Part shown: positions 1 through 8,431 of the stretch, piece after piece
How positions within the stretch are numbered: position 1 is the stretch's first letter
Layout: each line of letters starts with the position of its first letter
From: Candidatus Izemoplasma sp.
GTDB lineage: Bacteria; Bacillota_I; Bacilli_A; Izemoplasmatales; Izemoplasmataceae
DNA: 32,003 nucleotides
Assembly (NCBI GenBank): GCA_007131405.1
Contig: SLQR01000110.1
Location: 1 to 32,003, forward strand
Reading direction: 5' to 3'
Made by a program: the position numbers and the translations under genes
The notes under the pieces: generated by a model
The model's input: the letters and a program-made list of their open reading frames with translations, nothing else
Told to the model about the DNA's origin: nothing
Databases searched by the model: none

Positions 1-18
1 AAATAAACGTTCTTAATT

Positions 19-147
19 TTAGCTAAGTTTTTCTAGGGAGTATTGAGCCGCTTCAGATACTTGACTATGGGGATCTTTTGCTAAATACTTTAGGGCAGAA
101 ATACTTTTTTCTGTATTAAAATTACCGTACAAAGAATCTACAAGCGC
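19..147 (-). pseudogene. HEAT-repeat-like gene remnant
   Basis: On the reverse strand an open frame of 42 codons ends at a TAA (19-21) and is closed upstream by an in-frame stop at 148-150. Its translation is amphipathic and HEAT-like, with the stretch SALKYLAKDPHSQVSEAAQ followed by a terminal YSLEKLS, the pattern of one helix-turn-helix HEAT unit. It has no ATG and no ribosome binding site; only a TTG (130-132) could start it. I read it as the 3' end of a decayed or deleted HEAT-repeat gene. A chance open frame or a tiny uncharacterised peptide are alternatives. The family call rests on pattern alone. Confidence 0.4.
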
Positions 148-152
148 TTACA
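139..152. promoter_or_regulatory. Candidate CcpA (cre) site upstream of the glm operon
   Basis: TACAAGCGCTTACA matches the cre consensus TGNAANCGNWWNCA at all but one constrained position (A for G at position 2) and is nearly palindromic around GCGC. Its centre lies about 60 bp upstream of the start site expected from the promoter at 171-198. In Bacillus subtilis, cre sites at about this distance (ackA, pta) are used for CcpA activation. The function here is inferred; whether the organism has CcpA cannot be seen. Confidence 0.5.
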
Positions 153-170
153 AAAAAAAGTCAAAAAGGC

Positions 171-198
171 TTGATTTTCGTTTTATAAGCAGTATAAT
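171..198 (+). promoter_or_regulatory. Sigma-A promoter of the glutamate-fermentation operon
   Basis: A -35 box TTGATT (171-176) and a perfect -10 box TATAAT (193-198) are separated by 16 bp. Transcription should start near 205, giving a leader of about 210 nt before glmS that contains a small ORF and an intrinsic terminator. No other good promoter was seen between here and 9689, so this probably drives all nine genes. Confidence 0.75.
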
Positions 199-249
199 TA
201 AAATTGTGTTAGGCTACAAACTATTTCGAAAATAATCGAGGATGAAACG

Positions 250-357
250 ATGGTTCGCAGACAAAACATTTACAGAATGATGTCGTTAATCTTTGCCGCT
301 CACATTGTGAGCGACGGTTATTTTTGGTTAACTCAAAATTCGAAAATTAAAGGGTAA
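250..357 (+). CDS. Small leader ORF, 35 aa, upstream of glmS
   Basis: The ATG at 250 is preceded at 8 nt by GAGG (238-241), a proper ribosome binding site, and lies about 45 nt after the predicted start site. The peptide begins MVRRQNIYRMM, has a hydrophobic centre (SLIFAAHIV) and ends NSKIKG; it contains no Glu, Pro or Cys. The last two sense codons and the stop lie inside the 5' arm of the terminator at 349-383, and a 7-bp hairpin (CGCTCAC at 297-303 with GTGAGCG at 307-313) lies within the frame. That layout suggests a leader peptide whose translation influences attenuation of the operon. It could also be an independent small membrane-associated protein or a fortuitous frame. I do not recognise the family. 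Confidence 0.45.
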   Translation: MVRRQNIYRMMSLIFAAHIVSDGYFWLTQNSKIKG

Positions 358-383
358 TTTTTCTTATTAAAATTTCCCTTTTT
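349..383 (+). terminator. Intrinsic terminator/attenuator in the glm leader
   Basis: Arms AAAGGGTAATTTT (349-361) and AAAATTTCCCTTT (369-381) pair with one T-T mismatch around a 7-nt loop; the downstream run of five T ends at 383. It lies after the operon promoter and before glmS, so it can only attenuate the operon or cap a short leader transcript. The stop codon of the small leader ORF (355-357) lies in the 5' arm. Only three G-C pairs make it moderate in strength. Confidence 0.6.
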
Positions 384-414
384 GTCATTTTTAACCTTCA
401 GGAGGATGAAGCAT

Positions 415-819
415 ATGAAAACAGTCGTCATCGGTGTCATCGGCGCCGACGTTCATGCAGTTGGTAATAAGATTATAGACCATGTTCTTACAGAATATGG
501 ATTTAATGTTGTCAATATTGGTGTCTTAAGCTCACAAGAAGACTTTATTAACGCGGCCATTGAAACGAACGCCAAAGCAATTTTGGTTTCCTCACTTTAT
601 GGTCACGGTGAAATGGATTGCAAATACTTACGAGAAAATTGTGATGAAGCAGGACTAGGCCATGTTAAATTATATGTTGGCGGCAATATTGTTGTTGGGA
701 AACAAGATTTTAAAGAGGTTGAACAGCGCTTTAAAAAAATGGGCTTTGATCGCGTCTACCCACCCGGAACGAACATCGAAGATGCGGTTAAGGACTTAAG
801 AGAGGATCTGGGTGAATAA
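415..819 (+). CDS. glmS: Glutamate mutase sigma (B12-binding) subunit
   Basis: This is the cobalamin-binding subunit of methylaspartate mutase (EC 5.4.99.1), which with GlmE rearranges L-glutamate to (2S,3S)-3-methylaspartate. The 134-aa product has the Rossmann-like B12 fold signature: DVHAVG with D12, H14 (lower axial cobalt ligand) and G17, then S59-x-L61 and the G89-G90 pair. Clostridial homologues are about 137 aa, so it is full length. The ATG at 415 was chosen because AGGAGG (400-405) precedes it at 9 nt; the in-frame ATG at 406 sits directly against that motif. The stop overlaps the glmL start by one base. The gene is often called mutS in this pathway, unrelated to mismatch-repair MutS. 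Confidence 0.95.
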   Translation: MKTVVIGVIGADVHAVGNKIIDHVLTEYGFNVVNIGVLSSQEDFINAAIETNAKAILVSSLYGHGEMDCKYLRENCDEAGLGHVKLYVGGNIVVGKQDFKEVEQRFKKMGFDRVYPPGTNIEDAVKDLREDLGE

Positions 820-2198
820 TGGGCATCCACCTTTTAGTCGACTTTGGATCAACATACACCAAACTGACAGCGGTAGATTTAGAAAAAGAAGACATAATAG
901 GTACCTCAAAAGCCATGACGACTGTCAAAACAAATGTTTTAGACGGGTTTAATTTAGCGCTTGAAAAGCTCAAGGTATCCTGTCCAGACATGCCGGAAAT
1001 TACCGGTATTTCAGCGTGTTCAAGTGCTGCAGGCGGCCTGAAAATGGCTGCGATTGGTCTGGTTGAAGAACTGACCGTTGAAGCAGCGAAGCGTGCATGT
1101 TTAGGCGCAGGTGCACTGGTTAATCTTGTGTTTAGTCACCATTTAAGCCGCAAAGAAGTTAAGCAATTAAAACAAGCCGATATCGATATTATTCTTTTAG
1201 CTGGTGGCACGGATGGCGGCAACAAAGAATGCATTATCCACAATGCCAAAAAACTACGTGATGCCGACTTAGGAGTACCGATTATTGTCGCTGGGAATAA
1301 AGACGCTGCAGATGAGATTGAAGAAATCTTTGATGCATCAAATCAAGAGTATTACATCGTGGATAATGTTATGCCAAAATTAAAAATGTTGAATGTAAAA
1401 GAAGCAAAAGAAGTTATTCGTCAAATTTTTATCACAAAAATTATTGAAGCAAAAGGGATTAAGAAAGCAGAAGAACAAACAGGTGAAATCATAATGCCAA
1501 CCCCAGAAGCCGTTTTACTTGCTGCTGAACTTTTAGCCAAAGGTTATGAAGATGAGGAAGGCTTTAACGAACTGATGGTGATTGACGTTGGTGGTGCAAC
1601 CACGGATGTGCACACCATTGGAGAAGGGTTCCCTAAACGTTCTGAAGTTATTTTAAAAGGCTTGCAAGAGCCTTTTGCTAAGCGTACGGTCGAAGGCGAC
1701 CTTGGTATGCGCTATAGTGCGAATGCCCTTTTAAGTTTGGTATCCCCTTATGAATTTAAACAGTATTATGAATACGATGAAACGGACATCGAACAATCCG
1801 CATTAAAACGTCATGAAAACGTTGAATATTTGCCAGACACAGATCAAGAACGTGCCTTCGACAACGCGTTGGCCCGAATTTGCTGCGACTATTCAATGAG
1901 TCGCCATGTTGGGCATGTCGAAGTGGTTTATACACCACTTGGAAATATGTATTATCAAACAGGAAAAGACCTTACGGATATTCAGTATGTTATCGGTACA
2001 GGTGGTGTGTTAATCAATAACGAAGACGCCAAAGAAATCCTGAAAGAAGTCAACCACAAAAGCAACAAAAAACTTGAACTTCGTCCAACCGATCCCGTCT
2101 TTTTAATTGATCGGAAGTACATTCTTGCGTCCATGGGACTACTCGGGCAAAAATACCCAAAACTCGCCCTTAAATTAATGAAAAAGTACTTAGTGTAG
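819..2198 (+). CDS. glmL: Glutamate mutase chaperone/reactivase MutL (GlmL)
   Basis: A 459-aa ASKHA-fold ATPase of the MutL/GlmL family encoded with glutamate mutase. These proteins are thought to maintain or reactivate the B12-holoenzyme, probably by exchanging damaged cofactor; the molecular role is less established than for diol dehydratase reactivases. Phosphate-1 motif DFGSTYTKLTAV lies near residues 8-19, a second phosphate/adenosine loop LLAGGTDGGNKE near 127-138, and another nucleotide-binding stretch VIDVGGATTDVHTIG near 253-267. The start overlaps the glmS stop in TAATG, typical of translational coupling. It ends in TAG, 9 nt before glmE. It is not DNA-repair MutL. Confidence 0.93.
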   Translation: MGIHLLVDFGSTYTKLTAVDLEKEDIIGTSKAMTTVKTNVLDGFNLALEKLKVSCPDMPEITGISACSSAAGGLKMAAIGLVEELTVEAAKRACLGAGALVNLVFSHHLSRKEVKQLKQADIDIILLAGGTDGGNKECIIHNAKKLRDADLGVPIIVAGNKDAADEIEEIFDASNQEYYIVDNVMPKLKMLNVKEAKEVIRQIFITKIIEAKGIKKAEEQTGEIIMPTPEAVLLAAELLAKGYEDEEGFNELMVIDVGGATTDVHTIGEGFPKRSEVILKGLQEPFAKRTVEGDLGMRYSANALLSLVSPYEFKQYYEYDETDIEQSALKRHENVEYLPDTDQERAFDNALARICCDYSMSRHVGHVEVVYTPLGNMYYQTGKDLTDIQYVIGTGGVLINNEDAKEILKEVNHKSNKKLELRPTDPVFLIDRKYILASMGLLGQKYPKLALKLMKKYLV

Positions 2199-2207
2199 GA
2201 GGCAATC

Positions 2208-3680
2208 ATGATACAAAATAAGAAAATACCTTGGGAAGATTTTTTAAAAAAACGTGAACAAATATTAACACACTGGGAAACTGGAAGTAGCCCACTTCTC
2301 GATTTAGATAAAGCCGTTGATCGCTTAAAAAATATGCCAGACCATAAAAATTTCGCTAAAAAACTGCGTAAAGCAAAAGCGGAGGGCATCACCATGATCC
2401 AACCCCGTGCAGGCGTTGCGTTGCTCGATCAACATATTGAACTTATGCAATTTTTAGAAAAACACGGCGAAGCCGATTTTCTTCCATCAACGATTGATTC
2501 CTATACCCGTCAAAACCGCTATCAAAACGCTCAAGATGGAATCAAGGAATCGGAGCGTTTAGGACGCAGTCTACTGAACGGATTTCCAGCGGTTAACTAT
2601 GGTGTTGAAGGCTGTATGAAAGTTGTTGACAACATCAATGTGCCAATTCAAGCACGCCACGGGACACCCGATGCGCGCTTATTAACGGAAATCATTCATG
2701 CCGCAGGCTGGACCTCTAACGAAGGTGGTGGCATTTCTTATAACATCCCTTATGCCAAAAACATTGGGTTAGAAGATACGCTACGTTATTGGCAATACTG
2801 TGATCGCTTAGTTGGGTATTATGCAGAACAAGGCATTGAGTTAAACCGTGAACCGTATGGGCCTTTAACGGGGACACTTGTTCCACCGTCAATTTCGCAT
2901 ACCGTTGCCATTATCGAATCGATTCTAGCGGCTGAACAAGGCGTGAAAAACATCACGGTTGGGTATGGACAAGGCGGCAATGTGGTCCAAGATATTGCTG
3001 CACTTCAAACCTTAGATGAGCTGACAAATTATTACCTCAAACTTTTTGGGTATAACGATGTGTTTGTCACGACAGTTTTCCATCAATGGATGGGAGGATT
3101 TCCTGCGGATGAAGCCAAATCGATGGGCGTAATTAGCTTAGCATCGACGGTGGCAACGTTAGGAAAAGCAACAAAAATGATTACAAAATCACCCCATGAA
3201 TCACAGGGGGTGCCAACCAAAGAAGCGAATGCAGAAGGCTTAAGAGCCTCAAAAATTATCACCCGTCTTTTGCGCGAACAAAAATTCCCATCATCAAAAG
3301 AACTTAAAGAAGAAAAAGAAATGATTAAAAAAGAAGTTAACGCACTTATATATGCGATTTTAAATGTTGGAAAAGGGGACTTAGCCCAGGGCGTTATTAA
3401 AGGCTTTGCCCGTGGACTCATCGACATACCGTTTGCGCCAAGCGAAATGAATGCAGGCAAAATATTGCCCGCGCGTGATGACCAAGGCAAAATACGCATC
3501 TTAGAATTTGGTAATCTTGCTTTTGATGAAGACATTAAAACCTTCCATCGTGAGCGTCTTGAAAAGCGCGCGAAACTCGAAAACCGTGAAGTATCTTTTC
3601 AAATGACCATCGATGATGTGTATGCGGTGTCACAAGGAACACTCGTTGGGAAACCAAGACAAAAAGGAGTTTCAGCATGA
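2208..3680 (+). CDS. glmE: Glutamate mutase epsilon (catalytic) subunit
   Basis: The 490-aa TIM-barrel subunit of methylaspartate mutase, which binds the substrate carboxylates and carries out the radical carbon-skeleton rearrangement with the 5'-deoxyadenosyl radical generated on GlmS-bound B12. Arginines at R67, R101 and R150 fall one residue after the arginine-claw positions I recall for the Clostridium cochlearium enzyme (66, 100, 149), which binds glutamate. Length matches the family (about 483-490). Ribosome binding site AGGAGG lies just before the ATG (taggaggcaatcATG). The last four bases overlap the mal start (ATGA), so the two are translationally coupled. Confidence 0.95.
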   Translation: MIQNKKIPWEDFLKKREQILTHWETGSSPLLDLDKAVDRLKNMPDHKNFAKKLRKAKAEGITMIQPRAGVALLDQHIELMQFLEKHGEADFLPSTIDSYTRQNRYQNAQDGIKESERLGRSLLNGFPAVNYGVEGCMKVVDNINVPIQARHGTPDARLLTEIIHAAGWTSNEGGGISYNIPYAKNIGLEDTLRYWQYCDRLVGYYAEQGIELNREPYGPLTGTLVPPSISHTVAIIESILAAEQGVKNITVGYGQGGNVVQDIAALQTLDELTNYYLKLFGYNDVFVTTVFHQWMGGFPADEAKSMGVISLASTVATLGKATKMITKSPHESQGVPTKEANAEGLRASKIITRLLREQKFPSSKELKEEKEMIKKEVNALIYAILNVGKGDLAQGVIKGFARGLIDIPFAPSEMNAGKILPARDDQGKIRILEFGNLAFDEDIKTFHRERLEKRAKLENREVSFQMTIDDVYAVSQGTLVGKPRQKGVSA

Positions 3681-4927
3681 AAATAATTGATGCACTATGT
3701 TCAGAAGGGCTAACTGGCTTTTATTTTGATGACCAAAATGCGATAAAACAAGGCGCATTGATGGATGGTTTCATGTATAAAGGTGAGCCTGTTTCGCCAA
3801 AATTTTCCGCAATTCGTCAACCAGGTGAGTCGCTATCAATCATGTTGATTTTAGAGGATGGGTCGATTGCATACGGCGATGCCACAGCAGTTCAGTATTC
3901 CGGAGCCGGTGGACGCGATCCCCTTTTCTTAGCACGAGAAGGTAAGACCTTTTTTTACAGATACATCAAAGACCGCTTAATCGGTCTTGATGTAAGTCAA
4001 TTTCGCCAAAACGCCGAAACATTTGATCGCTTGCAAGTCAACAACCTACGCTTGCACACAGCGATGCGTTATGGGATAACAGGTGCCTTACTTGATGCGA
4101 CCGCCAAAGCAACCCGTCAAACCATGGCGGAAGTGGTAAGAAACGAATACAACCTCCCCAATCCAAGTTACGAAACCATTCCTATTTTCGCTCAAACTGG
4201 CGATGAACGTTACACCAACGTCGATAAAATGATTATTAAAGAAGTCGATGTCATGCCTCACGCTCTCATCAATAACATTGAAACGAAACTTGGGCATCAA
4301 GGGGAAATACTAAAAGAATACGTTCAATGGTTACGGAACCGAATCATCAATAAGCGTATGCGTGAAGACTATGAACCGATTTTGCATATTGATGTTTATG
4401 GTACCATTGGCATTATTTTTGATTATAACTATAAAAAAATGTTTAACTATTTAAAAGAATTATCGAATGTTGCTGCACCGTTCTTATTACGCGTTGAGGG
4501 ACCAGTGGATGAAGGCGAACGCGAAAAAACCATGATTGCTCTAAGAACATTGCGTGAAATGATTGACGCTGACCCGACTGTACACGTTGAAATTGTCGCC
4601 GATGAATGGTGCAATACCTTAGAAGATGTTCAGTATTTTACCGACCATAAAGCGGGTCACATGGTTCAAGTCAAAACCCCAGACCTTGGTGGCGTAAATA
4701 ATATTATTGAAGCACTTCGCTATTGCTTAAAACACGGCATGGGTGCTTACAGTGGTGGTTCATGTAACGAAACCAATATCAGCGCAGAGATAACCACATC
4801 CATTGCCATGGCCTGCGAAGCAAAACAAGTCCTCGCAAAACCTGGAATGGGTGCGGATGAAGGCATTATGATTGTTAAAAACCACATGGCACGAACCCTT
4901 GCCCTTATCGAGCGAAGACAATCATGA
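3677..4927 (+). CDS. mal: Methylaspartate ammonia-lyase
   Basis: The 416-aa enolase-superfamily lyase (EC 4.3.1.2) removes ammonia from 3-methylaspartate to give mesaconate, the second step of the methylaspartate route. Candidate catalytic residues are H195 in VMPHALINN and K333 in [10 protein letters not shown], matching His194 and Lys331 recalled for the Clostridium tetanomorphum enzyme. Acidic metal ligands fit the positions in HIDVYG (D239), RVEGPVDEG (E274) and ADEW (D309). Length matches (about 413). It overlaps glmE by 4 bases and citD by 4 bases (ATGA at both ends), placing it mid-operon. Confidence 0.95.
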   Translation: MKIIDALCSEGLTGFYFDDQNAIKQGALMDGFMYKGEPVSPKFSAIRQPGESLSIMLILEDGSIAYGDATAVQYSGAGGRDPLFLAREGKTFFYRYIKDRLIGLDVSQFRQNAETFDRLQVNNLRLHTAMRYGITGALLDATAKATRQTMAEVVRNEYNLPNPSYETIPIFAQTGDERYTNVDKMIIKEVDVMPHALINNIETKLGHQGEILKEYVQWLRNRIINKRMREDYEPILHIDVYGTIGIIFDYNYKKMFNYLKELSNVAAPFLLRVEGPVDEGEREKTMIALRTLREMIDADPTVHVEIVADEWCNTLEDVQYFTDHKAGHMVQVKTPDLGGVNNIIEALRYCLKHGMGAYSGGSCNETNISAEITTSIAMACEAKQVLAKPGMGADEGIMIVKNHMARTLALIERRQS

Positions 4928-5190
4928 AACCCATAGTCGTTGGAAGTTTAGAATCAAGCGATTGTTTGATTACACTCACACCGAGTAAAACCACCACCAT
5001 CACGATTGAAAGTATTGTTTACGATGCCTTTGGCGACGCCATCGAACAAGTGATTAAACAAACATTAAAGCACCATGGATTGCACGATGTTCATGTCTAT
5101 GTACAAGATAAAGGCGCGCTTGATTATGCGATTGAAGCCCGATTAACCTCAGCAATCAAGCGGTATAGGAGTGAGGCAGATGAGTCGTAG
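4924..5190 (+). CDS. citD: Citrate/citramalate lyase acyl carrier protein (gamma subunit)
   Basis: An 88-aa acyl carrier subunit of the citrate-lyase family. The GSLESSD motif contains the serine (S11) that by homology to CitD carries the 2'-(5''-phosphoribosyl)-3'-dephospho-CoA prosthetic group, through which the acetyl and acyl thioesters turn over. Size is normal for CitD (about 95 aa). Start overlaps the mal stop as ATGA. Because the neighbours make mesaconate rather than citrate, the complex most likely cleaves (S)-citramalate to acetate and pyruvate (citramalate lyase, EC 4.1.3.22); that substrate is inferred from context. Confidence 0.9.
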   Translation: MKPIVVGSLESSDCLITLTPSKTTTITIESIVYDAFGDAIEQVIKQTLKHHGLHDVHVYVQDKGALDYAIEARLTSAIKRYRSEADES

Positions 5191-6016
5191 TTATTTATTT
5201 ATTCCTGGTGATGTTCCGCGCATGCTTCAAAACCTTGATGTTTTTGATGCCGACAGCATCATCATCGATTTTGAAGACAGCGTTGCCATTGACCAAAAAG
5301 ATGAAGCTCGCCTCTTAACTCAGGCGTTTTTATCCAAACATCACTTTAAAGAACTCGATCTTTATATTCGCGTCAATGACGTCTCACAAAAGACCTTATT
5401 CGAAGCGGATATGCAGGCCATTAAAGCACTAAACATTCATGGGATTGTCTTGCCTAAGGTTACGCTTGAAGCGCTTGATTCTGTGGATGCTTTTTTTGAT
5501 CGCGAAAACATAACATTCCCAATCATTGGCATTATCGAAACCCCGCTTGCCGTATTAGAGGCTCAAACCATCGCGAAACATAAACGTATTCAAGGGTTAC
5601 TTTTAGGCGCAGAAGATTTAACCAAAGACCTTGGGACAACACGTACACTCGATGCGGAAGAGATCCTTTTTGCGCGTTCACAGATTGTGTTTGCGGCGAA
5701 AGCTTATCAAAAAGAAGCGATTGATACGCCGTATGTCTTTGTACGTGATGAAGCGGGCCTTGCGGTGGATGCTCAACGCGCCGCAAGGCTCGGGTTTACC
5801 GCTAAAGCAAGTATTCATCCCAATCATGTTGAAACGATCCATCACTATTTTTCCCCATCAAAAGAAGCCATCCATGAAGCCAAACGCATTGTTGCGCAAA
5901 GTAAAAAACTAAACAGCATGCGGTTTAGTCTTGATGGTAGCATGGTGGATAAACCCGTGATTGATCGAGCAAAAGCCTTGCTTAAACGCGCGGAAAAGTA
6001 TGGTGTTTTATCATGA
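5180..6016 (+). CDS. citE: Citrate/citramalate lyase beta subunit (CitE family)
   Basis: A 278-aa TIM-barrel lyase that cleaves the acyl-ACP intermediate. Characteristic motifs are RSYLFIPGDVPRM near the N-terminus, IIDFEDSV (acidic metal site), GIIETPLAV (Glu ligand) and LGAEDLTKDLG. In this pathway it would release pyruvate from citramalyl-ACP, leaving acetyl-ACP. I chose the ATG at 5180 because AGGAG at 5167 lies 8 nt upstream; a GTG at 5171 is the only other option and lies on top of that motif. It overlaps citD by 11 bases and citF by 4 bases. Confidence 0.92.
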   Translation: MSRSYLFIPGDVPRMLQNLDVFDADSIIIDFEDSVAIDQKDEARLLTQAFLSKHHFKELDLYIRVNDVSQKTLFEADMQAIKALNIHGIVLPKVTLEALDSVDAFFDRENITFPIIGIIETPLAVLEAQTIAKHKRIQGLLLGAEDLTKDLGTTRTLDAEEILFARSQIVFAAKAYQKEAIDTPYVFVRDEAGLAVDAQRAARLGFTAKASIHPNHVETIHHYFSPSKEAIHEAKRIVAQSKKLNSMRFSLDGSMVDKPVIDRAKALLKRAEKYGVLS

Positions 6017-7413
6017 AACCCATCTACTATAACCTAAACGATTTATTTAAGACATTAACCTTATTTGATGGCATGGGCATATCGTTTCATCACCATCTAA
6101 GAAACGGCGATGCCATCACCAACCTTATTACCACGGAGTTTCATCACCGTAACCTAAAAAAGTTACGGCTTTTTCCCTCGGCGATTTTTCCCTCGTACCA
6201 CGGGATTTTAACGCTTTTGAAAGCGGACCAAGTCGATACCATCACCACGAATTATTTGAATGGTCCTGTAGCTGATTATTTTGCCAAGCACGGGAAACCA
6301 AACAGCCTTAAGATGCAAACCCATGGTGGACGCGCTCGGGCGTTTATTGAAGGTGAAAACAAAGTTGATATAGCCTTCGTGACTGCGCCAACGGTTGACC
6401 GTGAAGGCCGTGCAAGTGGAGCACAAGGCAAAAGTGCTTGTGGGTCATTAGGGTATGCGATTGAAGATGTTCATTACGCAAGCACGGTCGTCTTAATCAC
6501 CGACAACCTTGTTGACGCGCTTGATCATTATCAAATTGATGGCACCACCGTTGATGCAATTTTAGTGGTTGAGTCTTTAGGCGATGCCCGCGGGATTGTT
6601 AGTGGAACGACAAGCATTACAAACGATCCAGTCGGCGTGAAAATTGCACGCAACGCCACTAACTTAATCCAAGAACTTGGGCTTATCAAACCCGGGTTCT
6701 CGTTTCAAAGTGGTGCCGGTGGCATTAGTTTGCGTGTAACCGAAAGCATAAAAACCCTATTACGTGACAAAAACATCACCGCAAGTTTCTTCTCAGGTGG
6801 CATCACAAAATACCATGTGGATATGCTTGAAGAAGGCCTTGTAAAGACACTTTACGATGTTCAATGCTTTGATTTAGATGCCATTAAATCGATTGATAAA
6901 AACCCTCAACACAAAGCCATAAGTGCTAACGATTATGCCAACCCAAATAACCCTCATCGCATTATCAAAGATCTTGATATTGTCATTTTAGGGGCAACAG
7001 AAATTGATCTCGATTTTAACGTCAATGTAACAACCGATTCCTACAATACCATTATTGGGGGATCGGGTGGGCATAGCGATACCGCAACCGATGCGTTTGT
7101 AAGTTTTATTGTAACGCCCTTAATGAAAGCGAGAACACCGATTATTAAAGAACGTGTGAATACCATCACGACACTGGGAAAACATATTGATTGCCTTATC
7201 ACTGAACGTGGCATTGCGATTAACCCTCGTCGCCATGATTTGCTTGAGCAATTAAAAGACAGTCACTTAGATATTGTATCCATCGAAACCTTAATGGCCC
7301 GTGCGCATCACTATACAGGAAGTCCCCAAAAAACCCAACCGAAAAAACAACCGATAGGCGTCGTTGAAGACCGTGATGGCACCATTATCGATACGTTATA
7401 CACGAAGGAGTGA
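6013..7413 (+). CDS. citF: Citrate/citramalate lyase alpha subunit (CitF family)
   Basis: A 466-aa CoA-transferase-type subunit that exchanges the acetyl group of acetyl-ACP for the incoming substrate, giving free acetate and the substrate-ACP thioester. Family landmarks are FHHHLRNGD, a conserved HGGRARA segment near residue 102, SGAQGKSACGSLGYA, and the C-terminal GGSGGHSDTATDAF glycine-rich loop. It is somewhat shorter than the enterobacterial protein (about 510), with no sign of internal disruption. Starts on the ATGA overlap with citE; its stop TGA lies 4 nt before the citC start, and the citC ribosome binding site is inside its last codons. Confidence 0.93.
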   Translation: MKPIYYNLNDLFKTLTLFDGMGISFHHHLRNGDAITNLITTEFHHRNLKKLRLFPSAIFPSYHGILTLLKADQVDTITTNYLNGPVADYFAKHGKPNSLKMQTHGGRARAFIEGENKVDIAFVTAPTVDREGRASGAQGKSACGSLGYAIEDVHYASTVVLITDNLVDALDHYQIDGTTVDAILVVESLGDARGIVSGTTSITNDPVGVKIARNATNLIQELGLIKPGFSFQSGAGGISLRVTESIKTLLRDKNITASFFSGGITKYHVDMLEEGLVKTLYDVQCFDLDAIKSIDKNPQHKAISANDYANPNNPHRIIKDLDIVILGATEIDLDFNVNVTTDSYNTIIGGSGGHSDTATDAFVSFIVTPLMKARTPIIKERVNTITTLGKHIDCLITERGIAINPRRHDLLEQLKDSHLDIVSIETLMARAHHYTGSPQKTQPKKQPIGVVEDRDGTIIDTLYTKE

Positions 7414-7417
7414 TTTG

Positions 7418-8431
7418 ATGCGTGTACAAGATATTGTGCTTGACGAAGAACGTCAAGACGTCATAAACTTTTTGAATCGGTTTAAGCTTGGCTACGAAGA
7501 CGATATCGATACCACCATTGCGCTTTTTGAAGACAACACCATCATCGCCACCGCCAGCAGCAGCGCAAACATCATCAAAGCCATTGCTATTCATGAAGAC
7601 TATCAAGGCAAGAACTTGCTTGCCACACTAATGACTGAAATGATTAAGCGTTTAGCGCATAAAGGGATTGATCACTATTTCGTCTACACCCTCGATGAAC
7701 AAGTGCCATTATTTAAAGCGCTTGGGTTCAAACCCGTTGTTCAAACGATGACTCTTTCTGTCTTAGAAGGTGGGCGTTTTATTCACGATGTACTCAACGC
7801 GTTAGTCGAAGACTACCACATATCTCCATACCCGAAAGCATGTGTTGTGATTAATGCCAATCCGATGACGCTTGGTCATTACTACCTCATTGAAACCGCA
7901 GCCCGAGAAAATAACGATGTTTTGGTTTTTGTGGTGAGCGAAGATCGAAGTGTCTTTCCGTTTGAGCATCGCTTTAACATTGTCAAAAAAACCTGTGAAG
8001 CTTTTGACAATGTCACTGTGTTACCCACGCGTGATTACCTCGTTTCTTACGCCACGTTTCCCAAATACTTTTTAAAAGAAGAAACCCAGATTCACGAAGA
8101 ACATGCGCTTGTTGATGTGCTGGTCTTTAAAACCCATTACATGAAACACTTTACTATAACCAAACGCTACGTCGGAGAAGAACCGCTCAGCCCGATGACA
8201 GCTATGTACAATCAAACCATGAAAAAATATTTAAACGATAAATTAATCATTGTTCCGCGCTTAAAGCACAAGCAAGAAATCATTAGTGCTTCGACGGTGA
8301 GACGATTGCTAAAAATCGAAGCACTTGAAACCGTTCAACCTTATGTTGTTCCAGCGACGTATGATTACTTACAATCCAAGGAAGGACGCGATGCTATTGC
8401 TAAACTCAAAAACCACAAAACACGCCACTAA
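7418..8431 (+). CDS. citC: Citrate lyase ligase (acetate:ACP ligase, CitC)
   Basis: A 337-aa [citrate (pro-3S)-lyase] ligase (EC 6.2.1.22) that activates the lyase by ATP-dependent acetylation of the CitD prosthetic group. An N-terminal GNAT-like region (about 1-115) precedes a cytidylyltransferase-like nucleotide-binding domain with the motif ANPMTLGH (T151-x-G153-H154). The ATG at 7418 follows AAGGAG (7405-7410); an in-frame ATG at 7364 lacks such a site and would extend 54 nt back into citF. The 3' end overlaps citXG by 41 bases. Confidence 0.92.
   Translation: MRVQDIVLDEERQDVINFLNRFKLGYEDDIDTTIALFEDNTIIATASSSANIIKAIAIHEDYQGKNLLATLMTEMIKRLAHKGIDHYFVYTLDEQVPLFKALGFKPVVQTMTLSVLEGGRFIHDVLNALVEDYHISPYPKACVVINANPMTLGHYYLIETAARENNDVLVFVVSEDRSVFPFEHRFNIVKKTCEAFDNVTVLPTRDYLVSYATFPKYFLKEETQIHEEHALVDVLVFKTHYMKHFTITKRYVGEEPLSPMTAMYNQTMKKYLNDKLIIVPRLKHKQEIISASTVRRLLKIEALETVQPYVVPATYDYLQSKEGRDAIAKLKNHKTRH

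Noticed and set aside
205-349. Cobalamin riboswitch in the leader of the B12-dependent glutamate mutase operon
   Set aside because: The leader is only about 145 nt before the terminator and no recognisable B12 box was found; a B12 aptamer cannot be supported.
382-414. Earlier TTG start for glmS at 382
   Set aside because: It lies in the terminator T run, lacks a ribosome site, and AGGAGG is placed for the ATG at 415.
3677-3680. UGA read as tryptophan, as in mycoplasmas
   Set aside because: TGA ends several genes here exactly at normal family lengths and at ATGA gene junctions, and RF2 is present.
5631-5912. Alternative-frame ORF inside citE
   Set aside because: It overlaps a clear conserved gene, has no ribosome site and gives a low-complexity basic translation.
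8325-8390. Longer N-terminus for citXG
   Set aside because: The ATG at 8325 has no ribosome site and would add residues not seen in CitX; 8391 fits better.
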